Shown here: positions 46,185 to 58,386 of the stretch, piece by piece
How positions within the stretch are numbered: position 1 is the stretch's first letter
Layout: each line of letters opens with the position of its first letter
Assembly: GCA_037200985.1 (NCBI GenBank)
Contig: JBBCGJ010000001.1
Location: 1,526,756 to 1,590,755 of the forward strand
Length of the DNA stretch: 64,000 nucleotides
Source: Rhizomicrobium sp.
GTDB taxonomy: Bacteria; Pseudomonadota; Alphaproteobacteria; Micropepsales; Micropepsaceae
Direction of reading: 5' to 3'
Program-made: the position numbers and the translations under genes
Notes under the pieces: generated by a model
What the model saw: the letters and a program-made list of their open reading frames with translations, nothing else
What the model was told of the DNA's origin: nothing
Databases searched by the model: none

Positions 46185-47239
46185 TAGAGCGGGATGACAT
46201 CAGGCTGAGTCGGATTTGGGATTCCCACGGGGTCGCGAGTCTGATTCAAGATGCTGGCTGGGAAGGAGGCCGGCATGGATGGGCAAGCCTTATTCGATGG
46301 ATCTTCGCGAACGGGTTGTTGCGGCGGTTGAGCGCGAGGGACTTTCGCGGCGCCAGGCCGCGGCGCGCTTTGGCGTCAGCTACAGTGCCGTGATCGCCTG
46401 GCTGAAGCGGGTTGATGCCACGGGCAGCTTCGCTCCCGGTCAGATGGGCGGCCACAAGCCAAAGACGCTTTCCGGTGCTTGGCGGGACTGGCTTGTACAG
46501 CGCTGCCGGTCTGGCGACTTCACGCTGCGCGGGCTGGTGGCGGAACTGGGCGAGCGCGGCCTGAAGGTGGACTATCGCTCGGTGTGGGCGTTCGTCCACG
46601 CCGAGAAGCTCAGTCACAAAAAAAGACGCTGATCGCCGCCGAGCAGGATCGCCCGGACGTGGCGCGCCGGCGTACCCAGTGGGCGAAGTACCGCGGCTGG
46701 GTCGATCCCTCCCGTCTGGTGTTCATCGACGAGACTTGGACCAAGACCAATATGGCGCCGTTGCGGGGCTGGGCGCCGGTCGGCGAAAGGCTGCGCGCCA
46801 AGGTTCCGCACAAGCGCTGGAAGACCATGACCTTCCTCGCCGCCTTGCGCCAGGATCGCCTCGATGCGCCCTGGCTCATCGACGGGCCGATCAACGGCGT
46901 GCGCTTCCTGCTTTATGTCGAGAAGGTGCTCGTCCCCACTCTCAAGCCCGGCGATATCGTCGTCATGGACAATCTCGGATCACACCGAAGCAAAGCCGTA
47001 CGCGCCGCCATCCGAGCGGCAGGCGCAAAGCTCTTCTTCCTGCCCAAATACTCCCCCGATCTGAACCCCATCGAGCAGTTCTTCTCAAAGCTCAAGCACT
47101 GGTTGCGAAAGGCCGCGCGCCGTTCTCAAGATGCCGTCTGCAACGCCATCGGCCACGTCCTCGACACCGTCACGCCGACAGAATGCAAAAACTACTTCGA
47201 GAACTCGGGGTATGAGTAACCTAACTTCATCACGCTCTA
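46185..47239. mobile_element. IS630-family insertion sequence, complete
   Basis: The element is bounded by TA (46185-46186 and 47238-47239), the target duplication typical of IS630/mariner elements. Its ends are imperfect inverted repeats beginning TAGAGCGGGATGA on the left and, reading inward, TAGAGCGTGATGA on the right (about 17 of the first 22 positions agree). It carries one transposase split over two frames. It is inserted 11 bases upstream of the NlpC/P60 gene's start codon. Confidence 0.85.
46279..47219 (+). CDS. IS630-family transposase, two frames joined by -1 frameshift
   Basis: The first frame (46279-46632) encodes the DNA-binding part: [19 protein letters not shown], then [15 protein letters not shown], a helix-turn-helix, and [14 protein letters not shown]. 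Within a run of seven A near 46618 the frame must move by -1 to continue as the catalytic part, giving about 313 residues. The DDE triad is present in [22 protein letters not shown] and [18 protein letters not shown]. Programmed slippage at A-rich runs is known for IS630 and related elements, so this is probably a functional transposase rather than a pseudogene. Confidence 0.88.
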
Positions 47240-47310
47240 GCACACGGGCTGGCGACGTTATTTAATCCGAAAATCGCTGGTCGTAATGGCGCAGCGCAGG
47301 CGATTGCGGA

Positions 47311-47339
47311 TTGACGTCACTAGTCCATTGGACTACCCT
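47311..47339 (+). promoter_or_regulatory. promoter with palindromic operator of the HigBA-like pair
   Basis: A TTGACG hexamer at 47311-47316 is separated by 17 bases from TACCCT at 47334-47339, a weak sigma-70-type pair. Lying mostly between them is a perfect 7-1-7 palindrome, TAGTCCA-T-TGGACTA, at 47321-47335. This is the expected position for autorepression by the antitoxin. The toxin ATG follows at 47346, so the transcript may be nearly leaderless. Confidence 0.6.
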
Positions 47340-47345
47340 GCACAG

Positions 47346-47690
47346 ATGGATGCACCGGTCGCGGTCATCGAAACTCCGGAATTTCTCGCCGCGACGCGAA
47401 AGCTGATGGGCGAGGAAGAGCGGATTGAACTTGTCGACTACTTGGCAATCAATCCAACTGCCGGCGACCTCATTCCCGGCACGGGTGGCGTGCGAAAGCT
47501 GCGCTGGGCACTCGAAGGGCGTGGCAAGCGTGGAGGCGCAAGAGTGATCTACTACTTTCACAGCCTAAGACTGCCGCTGCTGCTGTTGGATGCGTATGCC
47601 AAGAACGAGAAGAGCGATCTCAGCTCGGCAGAGAAGAACGAACTCAGACAGATGGCGAAACTTATGGCCGAGAGGTACGGAAAACCGTGA
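47346..47690 (+). CDS. HigB/RelE-type mRNA interferase toxin
   Basis: The 114-residue protein has the RelE/HigB fold markers. These are an ETPEFLAATRKLMGEEER start, then IPGTGGVRKLRWALEGRGKRGGARVIYY, and LLLDAYAKNEKSDLSSAEKNELRQM. Toxins of this family cleave mRNA on the ribosome. The antitoxin gene follows with a one- to four-base overlap, the reversed (HigBA) order. ATG 47346 was chosen over a frame starting at 47286 because it gives the family length and places the operator upstream. Confidence 0.88.
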   Translation: MDAPVAVIETPEFLAATRKLMGEEERIELVDYLAINPTAGDLIPGTGGVRKLRWALEGRGKRGGARVIYYFHSLRLPLLLLDAYAKNEKSDLSSAEKNELRQMAKLMAERYGKP

Positions 47691-47992
47691 CGAAGAAAAC
47701 AGCAGTCGAGAGCAGTATCCTTCGGAGTATGAAGCAGGCGCTTGCCTTCGTGGATGGTACTGCCGATTACAGCAAGTACCGCGTCCATATTCCGCACGAG
47801 ATAGATGTTAAGCGCATCCGCACCAAGCTCGGCATGACACAGGCGCAGTTCGCGCGGGAGTTCGGCTTCAGCGTGGATACGCTCCGGCATTGGGAGCAAG
47901 GAAGGCGCATGCCCGATGGCGCGGCGCGGGCTTATCTCAAGGTGATCGACCATGCGCCGAAGGCGGTGGCGAAGGCGTTGAAGGCGGCGTGA
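47687..47992 (+). CDS. HigA-type antitoxin with XRE helix-turn-helix
   Basis: The 101-residue protein starts at GTG 47687, overlapping the toxin stop by four bases (GTGA). After a N-terminal VESSILRSMKQALAFVDG segment, an XRE helix-turn-helix is visible as IRTKLGMTQAQFAREFGFSVDTLRHWEQGRRMP, followed by a short basic tail. It is expected to bind the palindrome upstream of the toxin gene. Convergent with the DUF4145 gene, ending nine bases apart. Confidence 0.88.
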   Translation: MTKKTAVESSILRSMKQALAFVDGTADYSKYRVHIPHEIDVKRIRTKLGMTQAQFAREFGFSVDTLRHWEQGRRMPDGAARAYLKVIDHAPKAVAKALKAA

Positions 47993-48000
47993 TCGCAGCG

Positions 48001-48630
48001 CTAAAGCCACGGAACGATTTCGCCCCTACGAAGCATTACCGCACCAGGAAGCGAAAAAAGATATCGCAAAACCATTTCGCTGAAATTGCGAAGATCTTCG
48101 AGTTCATCGCGCGATATCGGCGCCTCTTCGTGGGCCGCGTCGTTGCCGATGTCTCGTATGCTGTCGGACCACTCGGCGATTTCTTTCGTGAGTTTCCCAC
48201 TTGCCGCGAGCTTCTTAATCTTTTGTCCAAGCATGCCGGCTAAAGCTGGGTCGATCTTTTTCAAACTCACATCAAGAGCTTTTCGATACATTATGCCGGA
48301 GGCTTCTTCATTGCCTTCAACCGGAAAATTTCGCTCAGCCTGCAAATAGACTCGCTCAACGTCCGGTGGCAAATATTCCGGAACGTTTGGCGCGGGGGTC
48401 TCCGGCCAAAAGCGCGAAACGGTCCATCTGGCGTCGGTTACATCACGGCCAGATTTCAAGAGGTCATTCCAATTTCCGATGCCAGGAAGCAATGCCGCGC
48501 CAGAGGGCAAGCCACATCTGGGGCAAGTCAGGTGCACAACTTTGAAGCCGTTGGTGTCGTTTGATGCGACGATTTGCAAGCCAATGTGGTCCGTCAAACA
48601 GTGTGGGCACTTCGTCGCGATTATTGCCAT
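48001..48630 (-). CDS. DUF4145 domain protein with zinc ribbon
   Basis: The 209-residue protein starts with a zinc ribbon (CPHC...CPRC, residues about 9-39). A DUF4145-type helical region follows, with PEGNEEASGIMYRKALDVSLKKI, LASGKLTKEIAEWSDSIRDIGNDAAHEE and a closing RNFSEMVLRYLFSLPG. DUF4145 proteins are frequent in restriction and mobile-element neighbourhoods, but no activity is established. The gene begins five bases after the pyrG stop on the same strand, so it may ride on the pyrG transcript. Its local GC is lower than that of its neighbours. Confidence 0.75.
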   Translation of the reverse strand: MAIIATKCPHCLTDHIGLQIVASNDTNGFKVVHLTCPRCGLPSGAALLPGIGNWNDLLKSGRDVTDARWTVSRFWPETPAPNVPEYLPPDVERVYLQAERNFPVEGNEEASGIMYRKALDVSLKKIDPALAGMLGQKIKKLAASGKLTKEIAEWSDSIRDIGNDAAHEEAPISRDELEDLRNFSEMVLRYLFSLPGAVMLRRGEIVPWL

Positions 48631-48635
48631 CTTGC

Positions 48636-52166
<3,531 letters not shown>

Positions 52167-52170
<4 letters not shown>

Positions 52171-52505
52171 TGCGGCGTCGGCAGCGCGGGCTTGGCCGGC
52201 GCGCCGGGAAGGATCGGCTTGCTGGATACGGGCGGCGGCGCGGCCGGCGCTTCAAGGAACGATTTCTCGTCGCGGCCGTGCAGCGCGAGCAGGTTCAGGC
52301 CCAGGCAGGTGACGAAGAAGAGAGCGCCCAGCAGCGTCGTGGCGCGGGTCAGCGTGTCGGCCGCGCCGCGCGGCGAGAACAGGCCGCCGAGGCCCGAGCC
52401 GCCGCCGCCCATGCCGAGCGCGCCGCCTTCCGAACGCTGCAGCAGCACGGTGACGATCAGCGCCACGGCGACCAGAAGTTCGACGGCGATCAGAATGGCT
52501 TGCAC
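52167..52505 (-). CDS. secG: preprotein translocase subunit SecG
   Basis: SecG is the accessory subunit of the SecYEG channel. The 112-residue protein has a first membrane helix (ILIAVELLVAVALIVTVLLQ), the GGGGSGLGGLFSPRG loop and a second helix (LLGALFFVTCLGLNLLA), followed by the Pro/Ala-rich C-terminal tail of alphaproteobacterial SecG. The start is GTG 52505 with a GAGGAG seven bases upstream. Its stop overlaps the preceding gene's stop in the opposite direction. Confidence 0.93.
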
Positions 52506-52655
52506 GGCAGTCTCCTCGCGGAATTCCGCGTTCCGGGGGCGCTCAATAGACGAAAGACGGGCCGGAGGGAAGCGGCGCGCGCGCCGGGGCAAATTCCCAG
52601 CCAGGCCAGGGACATAGCCGCAGCCCTGCGGGGCTTTGGCGGCCGAAAATCCGCG

Positions 52656-53615
52656 CTAGCGCGCGGCGGCGCCGGCTTCGGTGCGGTTGCAGGCGCGGAT
52701 GATCGCCACCGTGGCGTCGACCTCGGTCAGGATGTCGGTCGTCGTCTTTTCGGGGTGGAAGACGTGGTTGAGGCTGAGCGCGGCATGGCCGAGCAGATGC
52801 ATCGCGGCGTTGCGGTCGACGCCGGCCTGGAGGCCCTCCACGGCGGCGGTGACGGAATCGCACCATTCGAGAGCGGCCTCGAATTCGGTGTCGCGGCAGC
52901 GCCGCGCGATGCCCTTGGTCAGGGTCGCGATCTTCTCCATCTCCGCGGCGTAGGAGACGAGGCCGGGAACGTGCTCCTGCATCAGCCGCCACAGGATGGA
53001 GATCTGGAAGGCGTCGCGGCGCAGCTTTTCCGAATTCAGCAATTCGCGCGCGATGCGCAACTCGGAATCGAGGCGCAGCGCCGTCTCTTCCGGCGTCAGG
53101 CGCTCCTTCGCCTTCATCTTCAGCGAATTGGGCGGATCGAACAGCTCGACCGTCGAGGGGCGCGACGTATCCTTGCGGCGGTCGGGGCCGACATAGTCGC
53201 TGGTGACGACGAAGCCCTTGCGGCGCTCGACATGGCTGTCGATGCGCTGTCCGAGCTGCGCGGTCGAGAACGGACGCAGCAGCAGGTCGTCGGCGCCGGA
53301 ATTGACGACGCGGGTGACGAGGGCGGCGGACTTCTCCCAGGCGGTGACGATGATGACGATGAAGGGATTGAAGCCGGCGGCGCCCTGGCGCAGTTCCTGG
53401 ATGACGCGGCAGAGCTGCGCGTCCGAGCCCTGGGCCTCGCACAGGGCGAGATCGGGCGGGCGGCGACGCATCGCGTCGATGAAGGTTTCCAGGGTGGCAA
53501 CGGTCTCGACGTGGCGGAAGCCGAGCGTGTACAGCGCGGCACGCGTCGCGGTGCGGTTCGCGGCGACCGGATCGTAGATCAGGGTTTCCGTCGTGTCGTA
53601 GGAAAGCCGGCCCAT
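52656..53615 (-). CDS. degenerate receiver-domain protein with helical C-terminal domain
   Basis: The 319-residue protein has an N-terminal receiver that aligns almost without gaps to the one at 21002. The phospho-acceptor Asp60 is replaced by Glu60 (PDLALCEAQGS), the conserved Lys by Arg114 (DLLLRPFS), and the upstream acidic pair by a lone Asp15; Thr91 is kept. A post-receiver Y-V-G-P-D-R-R motif matches the Y-F-G-P-x-R-R of the other receiver. The C-terminal 180 residues are helical (ILWRLMQEHVPGLVSYAAEM) with no catalytic motif. Glu in place of Asp mimics phosphorylation, so constitutive output is plausible. Confidence 0.8.
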   Translation of the reverse strand: MGRLSYDTTETLIYDPVAANRTATRAALYTLGFRHVETVATLETFIDAMRRRPPDLALCEAQGSDAQLCRVIQELRQGAAGFNPFIVIIVTAWEKSAALVTRVVNSGADDLLLRPFSTAQLGQRIDSHVERRKGFVVTSDYVGPDRRKDTSRPSTVELFDPPNSLKMKAKERLTPEETALRLDSELRIARELLNSEKLRRDAFQISILWRLMQEHVPGLVSYAAEMEKIATLTKGIARRCRDTEFEAALEWCDSVTAAVEGLQAGVDRNAAMHLLGHAALSLNHVFHPEKTTTDILTEVDATVAIIRACNRTEAGAAAR

Positions 53616-53685
53616 GCCGCCAAAAACCGTTTCAAACGGGTAACAAATGCCACGCGGCGGGTTAAGGAACAGTGGGAGGACTGGG

Positions 53686-54411
53686 TTAAGAGCCGTCCCG
53701 CGAAGCCGCTACAATTGTCAGAAAATCAGCGGCTTTGAGGCTGGCGCCGCCGACCAGCGCGCCGCCGACATCGCTCAGGGCAAGGATTTCGCGCGCATTC
53801 GACGGCTTCACCGACCCGCCGTAGAGGATCCGCAGCGGCTGGCCCAGGCAGGCGCGGATATGGGCGTGCATCTGGGCGATGTCGGGCGTCGTCGGCGTCT
53901 TGCCGGTGCCGATGGCCCAGACCGGTTCATAGGCGATGGCGGTGTTCCGCGGCGTCGCGCCGTCGGGCACGCTGCCGGCGAGTTGCGTCTTGCAGACGTC
54001 ATGGGCGCGGCCGGCGTCGCGCTCGGCCTCCGTCTCGCCGATGCAGATCACGGCGAGGAGCCCGGCCCGCCACGCGGCCTTCGCCTTGGCGGCCACGGCA
54101 GCGTCGGTTTCGCCGTGATACTGGCGCCGTTCCGAATGGCCGACGATCACGGCGGAGGCGCCCGCGTCCTTCAGCATCTCGGCGCTGATGTCGCCGGTGA
54201 AAGCGCCGGAGGGCTCGGCACGGCAATCCTGGCCGCCGATCGCGATGGCGGTGCCGAGCGCCGCGGCGCGCGCGACTAGCGTCGCGGGCGGGCAGATCAG
54301 GACGTCGCAAGAGGGCGGACCGACTTGCAGCGCGCGGGCCAGGGCCTCGATCTCGCCCAGCGCGGCGGCGAGACCGTTCATCTTCCAGTTTCCGGCAATC
54401 AACTGACGCAT
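53686..54411 (-). CDS. tpiA: triosephosphate isomerase
   Basis: TPI interconverts dihydroxyacetone phosphate and glyceraldehyde 3-phosphate. The 241-residue sequence has the [15 protein letters not shown] start, the catalytic His in [10 protein letters not shown], the catalytic Glu in [15 protein letters not shown], and the GGSVKPSNA phosphate loop. The upstream membrane-protein gene ends seven bases before its ATG, so it is probably the second gene of a transcript. Confidence 0.97.
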   Translation of the reverse strand: MRQLIAGNWKMNGLAAALGEIEALARALQVGPPSCDVLICPPATLVARAAALGTAIAIGGQDCRAEPSGAFTGDISAEMLKDAGASAVIVGHSERRQYHGETDAAVAAKAKAAWRAGLLAVICIGETEAERDAGRAHDVCKTQLAGSVPDGATPRNTAIAYEPVWAIGTGKTPTTPDIAQMHAHIRACLGQPLRILYGGSVKPSNAREILALSDVGGALVGGASLKAADFLTIVAASRDGS

Positions 54412-54418
54412 CGGTTCC

Positions 54419-54904
54419 TCAACGCAGAATCTCCACCAGCAATACCCAGGCGTTTATCACGGTCGCGATCAGGGATGTCACGATCCCCGCCACCATCCAA
54501 TAGAGCGCCGCCTCGCTGCCGAGATAGATCAGCACGCCCGAGACGACGATCGGCACGCTCGACAGCTGCGCCAGCAGGACCCGCGGGAGGAAATTGCGCA
54601 AGTCCCTGCCCCTGCCCTGCGCGCCCCGGACACCCGATTGCAGCAGCACCGGCACGAGCCACATCGCGGCGCCGGTCAGGGCGGTCTCGAGCGCGAAGAC
54701 CAGGGGCGGCTGGCCGGGCACCAGCGCGAAGCTCGACGCCACCAGCGCGCCGGTCGGCAGGACGAGGGTCTCGACCGCGCGGCCCGGGAGCATGGGATCG
54801 TCGAGGATGCGCGACAGATTGATCGAGATCGCGACCATGACGAGGCCCGCCAGGGCGGCGGCGGCGCCCACTTCCGCGGCGAAAAATCCCGTCCAATCGC
54901 CCAT
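54419..54904 (-). CDS. hypothetical membrane protein upstream of tpiA
   Basis: The 161-residue product has four to five predicted helices ([75 protein letters not shown]). I do not recognise a family beyond a general membrane protein. ATG 54904 is used. It probably cotranscribes with tpiA, and is divergent from the PpiD-like gene with 81 bases between. Confidence 0.6.
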   Translation of the reverse strand: MGDWTGFFAAEVGAAAALAGLVMVAISINLSRILDDPMLPGRAVETLVLPTGALVASSFALVPGQPPLVFALETALTGAAMWLVPVLLQSGVRGAQGRGRDLRNFLPRVLLAQLSSVPIVVSGVLIYLGSEAALYWMVAGIVTSLIATVINAWVLLVEILR

Positions 54905-54985
54905 CCGGCGCGCCTTGCCCTTGCCCACCCCCCTCCCTATCATCCGCCGCTTTTCGCCGCCAACACCCCAACGACCGGATCGTTC

Positions 54986-56848
54986 ATGCTTCAGGAAATG
55001 CGGAAATATGCGAAGTCTTGGGTCTCCTCGATCTTCCTGGGGGCGCTGGCGCTCAGCTTCGCGGTGTGGGGCATCGCCGACGTCTTCCGCGGCTCGTCGG
55101 ACAGCGACGTGTTCACGCTGGGATCGGCGGCCGTGCCGGTCGACGCCTTCCAGCAGGAATACCGCGACGCCCTGCGCAATGCCGGCGTCGCCCTGCCGCC
55201 CGACCAGGCCAAGGCGCTGGCGCAGCATGTGCTCGACACCATGACCCTGCGCACCGCGCTCGACGTCCTCACCCAGCGCCTCGGCCTGACCGTCAGCGAC
55301 GCGCGGCTGCAGCAGCAGATCCAGGCGATCAGCGCGTTCAACGGGCCGCTCGGCAGCTTCGATCACGCCAAATTCGTCGCGGTGCTCGCGCAGCACGGCT
55401 ATAGCGAGGCGTCCTTCGTGGCGCGCTCGCGCCAGGACGCGGCGCGCGCCCAGCTCATCCGCGCCGTCGAGGGCGGCTTCGCGCTGCCGGCGGACTATGC
55501 GCGCGGCATCTTCGCCTATATCGACGAGATGCGGGCGGTGCAGTACATCGCGCTGACCGACGCGCAGGCCGGCACGGTCGCGCCGCCGAGCGACGCGGTG
55601 CTGGCGGCCTACGTCAAGGCGCATCCCGAGGTCTTCAGCACGCCGGAATACCGCGCGGTGAGCTATGGCGGCATCACGGTCGACGAGCTGGCGCCGACCA
55701 TGGTCCCGACGCCCAAGCAGATCCAGGACGAGATCGACGCCAACCGGGCGAAATACATCAAGCCAGAGAAGCGCGAACTGGAGCAGATCAAATTCGCCTC
55801 GGAAGCCGACGCCAAGGCGGCGAAGGACGCGCTCGATCACGGCAAGACCTTCGACCAGCTCGCGGCGGAGCGGAAGCTCCAGCCCGGCGACTACAAGCTG
55901 GGCGAGGTCGTGCAGGCCGATCTCGACGCGGCGCGGGCGGCGCCGTTCTTCGCGCTGCCGCCGGGCGGAGTGAGCGCGCCGGTCAAGAGCACTTTCGGCT
56001 GGGTCTTGATGCGCGTCGGCACTATCACGCCCGGCGTCACGACCGGCCCCGACGAGATCAAGGCGATCGTCCAGAAGGAGCTGGCGCAGGCCGAGATCGT
56101 CGACATGGCCAACATCTATACCGACGCGATCGCGGGCGGCGCGGGCATCCAGGAGGCGGCACAGAAGGCCGGCCTTCACTACGTCCATGTCGCGGCCGTC
56201 GATGCCCAGGGACTGGCGCCGGACGGCAGCAAGGCAATCGACCCTCCGAACCCCGAATTGCTGGCGGCGATCTTCAAGGCCGAGGTCGGCGAGGACGGCG
56301 ATCCGTTCTCGACCCAGGACGGGTCGAGCTATGCGATCCGCGTCGACGGCGTCACGCCGCCCAAGCTCAAGCCGCTGGAGGCGGTGCGCGCGCAGGCGAC
56401 GGCGCGATGGACGGCGGAGCAGAAGCTGGCGCTGCTGAAAGCCAAGGCGGCGGCGCTCGCGGCCCGCGCCAACCAGGAGGGCTCGCTCGAGGCCGTCGCG
56501 GCCTCGGTCGGCGCGCCGGTCCAGTCGAGCCCGGCGCTCAACCGCGGCACGAATACGGCCCCGTTCCTCCCCCCGGTCGTCGGCGCAATCTTCAAGGCGG
56601 CGCCGGGCGCGACCATCGCCGCGCCGGTGGACGCCGGCACCTTCATCGTGGCGCGCGTTTCGGGCATCGTGCATCCGGTGCCGCCGCCGAACGACCTGCG
56701 CTATTTGCAGGGCGCCAGCCAGTTCGGCAGCGAGGTCGCGTCCGACATCACGGTCACGCTCGCCAAGGCGATCGAGAAGAAGGACGGCCTCAGCGTCAAC
56801 CAGAAGATGATCGACGCCACGGTCGGCAGTTCGGGAACGGGTCAGTGA
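54986..56848 (+). CDS. PpiD-like periplasmic foldase / peptidyl-prolyl isomerase, membrane-anchored
   Basis: The 620-residue protein has a single N-terminal membrane helix (residues about 12-32), then a SurA_N-like chaperone domain with LTSRTALDVLTQRLGL-type helices. A parvulin-like PPIase region follows near residues 220-350 (EYRAVSYGGITVDELAPT, then LEQIKFASEADAKAAKDAL). This is the PpiD layout: SecYEG-associated chaperones that fold proteins as they emerge in the periplasm. Length fits. The trpE gene begins eight bases after the stop. Confidence 0.85.
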   Translation: MLQEMRKYAKSWVSSIFLGALALSFAVWGIADVFRGSSDSDVFTLGSAAVPVDAFQQEYRDALRNAGVALPPDQAKALAQHVLDTMTLRTALDVLTQRLGLTVSDARLQQQIQAISAFNGPLGSFDHAKFVAVLAQHGYSEASFVARSRQDAARAQLIRAVEGGFALPADYARGIFAYIDEMRAVQYIALTDAQAGTVAPPSDAVLAAYVKAHPEVFSTPEYRAVSYGGITVDELAPTMVPTPKQIQDEIDANRAKYIKPEKRELEQIKFASEADAKAAKDALDHGKTFDQLAAERKLQPGDYKLGEVVQADLDAARAAPFFALPPGGVSAPVKSTFGWVLMRVGTITPGVTTGPDEIKAIVQKELAQAEIVDMANIYTDAIAGGAGIQEAAQKAGLHYVHVAAVDAQGLAPDGSKAIDPPNPELLAAIFKAEVGEDGDPFSTQDGSSYAIRVDGVTPPKLKPLEAVRAQATARWTAEQKLALLKAKAAALAARANQEGSLEAVAASVGAPVQSSPALNRGTNTAPFLPPVVGAIFKAAPGATIAAPVDAGTFIVARVSGIVHPVPPPNDLRYLQGASQFGSEVASDITVTLAKAIEKKDGLSVNQKMIDATVGSSGTGQ

Positions 56849-56855
56849 GCGATCG

Positions 56856-58382
56856 ATGGCGATACATCCCGACTTTCCCGCCTTCGCGGCGGCGCATGAC
56901 GCCGGACGCCCACAGGCCGTCTACACAAGGCTGATCGCCGACCTGGAGACGCCGGTCTCGGCGTTCCTCAAGCTCGGCGAGGGCCGCGACAACGCCTTCC
57001 TGCTGGAGAGCGTCCAGGGCGGCGAGGCGCGCGGGCGCTATTCCATCATAGGGCTGAAACCCGACGTGATCTGGCGCTGCCGCGACGGCGCCTGCGAGAT
57101 CAACCGCGCGGCGCGCGCGACGCCGGACAGCTTCGTGCCGGACAGGCTCGCCCACGCTCCCATCGCGAGCCTGCGTGCCCTGATCGCGGAATGCCGCATG
57201 GACCTGCCCGCCGGCGTGCCGCCGATGGCGGTGGGCCTCTACGGCTATCTCGGCTACGACATGGTGCGGCTGATCGAGAAGCTGCCCAAGGTGCCGCCCG
57301 ATCCGCTCGGGCTGCCCGATGCGATCCTGCTGCGCCCGACCATCACCGCGATTTTCGACACGGTGCGCGACGAGATCCTGATCACGACGCCGGTGTGGCC
57401 GCAAAGAGGCGTCGACGCGCGCGCCGCCTATGCGCGGGCGTGCGAGCGCCTGCAGGACACGATCGGCGACCTGGAACGCCCTGCCCCGGCCTCGCCGCCA
57501 GTGCCCGAGGATCTGCCGGCGGTGTCGACGATCGATTCCAATACGACGCATACGGACTATCTGAAGATCGTCGAGAAGGCGAAGGAATATATCCGCGCCG
57601 GCGACGTGTTCCAGGTGGTCCCGAGCCAGCGCTTCCGCCGACCCTTCACGCTGCCGCCTTTCTCGCTCTATCGCGCCCTGCGCCGACTCAATCCCTCGCC
57701 CTTCCTCTACAATCTGGCGTTCCCCGGATTTTCCATCGTGGGATCGAGCCCGGAGATCCTGGTGCGGCTGCGCGACGGCGTCGTCACCATCCGGCCCATC
57801 GCGGGCACGCGGCCGCGCGGCAAGACGCCGGCGGAGGACGCGGCGCTGGCCGAGGAACTGAAGAGCGATCCCAAGGAGCGGGCCGAGCACCTGATGCTGG
57901 TCGACCTCGGACGCAACGATGTCGGCAGGGTGGCGAAGACCGGCGAGGTGAAAGTGACCGACAGCTTCTTCATCGAGCGCTACAGCCATGTGATGCACCT
58001 GGTGTCGAACGTCGAGGGCAATATCCGCGGCGGGCTCGACGCGGTGGACGCGCTGGCGGCGGGACTGCCGGCGGGCACGCTGTCGGGCGCGCCCAAGATC
58101 CGCGCCATGGAGCTGATCGACGAGTTCGAGACGGAGAAGCGCGGCGCGGTCTATGCCGGCGCGGTCGGCTATTTCGCGGCGGACGGCTCGATGGACACCT
58201 GCATCGTGCTGCGCACGGCGCTGGTGAAGGACGGGGTGATGTACGTCCAGGCCGGCGGCGGCGTGGTGGCCGACAGCGTGCCGGAGGCCGAGTATCAGGA
58301 GACCGTCAACAAGGCGAAGGCGCTGATGATGGCGGCGGAGGAAGCGGTGCGCTTCGCGACGGCAGGCAAGCGCGGGCAGTGA
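56856..58382 (+). CDS. trpE: anthranilate synthase component I
   Basis: TrpE makes anthranilate from chorismate, the first step of tryptophan synthesis, with TrpG as its glutamine-dependent partner. The 508-residue protein has the chorismate-binding motifs PIAGTRPRGKT, LVDLGRNDVGRV, HVMHLVSNVEG and LPAGTLSGAPKIRAMELI, and an N-terminal ARGRYSIIGLKPD segment typical of anthranilate synthase. trpG, trpD and trpC would be expected downstream but are not in this window. No leader-peptide attenuator is visible between it and the PpiD-like gene. Confidence 0.95.
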   Translation: MAIHPDFPAFAAAHDAGRPQAVYTRLIADLETPVSAFLKLGEGRDNAFLLESVQGGEARGRYSIIGLKPDVIWRCRDGACEINRAARATPDSFVPDRLAHAPIASLRALIAECRMDLPAGVPPMAVGLYGYLGYDMVRLIEKLPKVPPDPLGLPDAILLRPTITAIFDTVRDEILITTPVWPQRGVDARAAYARACERLQDTIGDLERPAPASPPVPEDLPAVSTIDSNTTHTDYLKIVEKAKEYIRAGDVFQVVPSQRFRRPFTLPPFSLYRALRRLNPSPFLYNLAFPGFSIVGSSPEILVRLRDGVVTIRPIAGTRPRGKTPAEDAALAEELKSDPKERAEHLMLVDLGRNDVGRVAKTGEVKVTDSFFIERYSHVMHLVSNVEGNIRGGLDAVDALAAGLPAGTLSGAPKIRAMELIDEFETEKRGAVYAGAVGYFAADGSMDTCIVLRTALVKDGVMYVQAGGGVVADSVPEAEYQETVNKAKALMMAAEEAVRFATAGKRGQ

Positions 58383-58386
58383 ATCG

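Noticed and set aside
46479..47219. Separate start for the second transposase frame
   Set aside because: The first third of this frame is a shadow of the DNA-binding domain. The real product is more simply explained by -1 slippage at the A run.
56849..56855. Attenuator or leader peptide before trpE
   Set aside because: Only seven bases separate trpE from the preceding gene, leaving no room for a Trp-rich leader.
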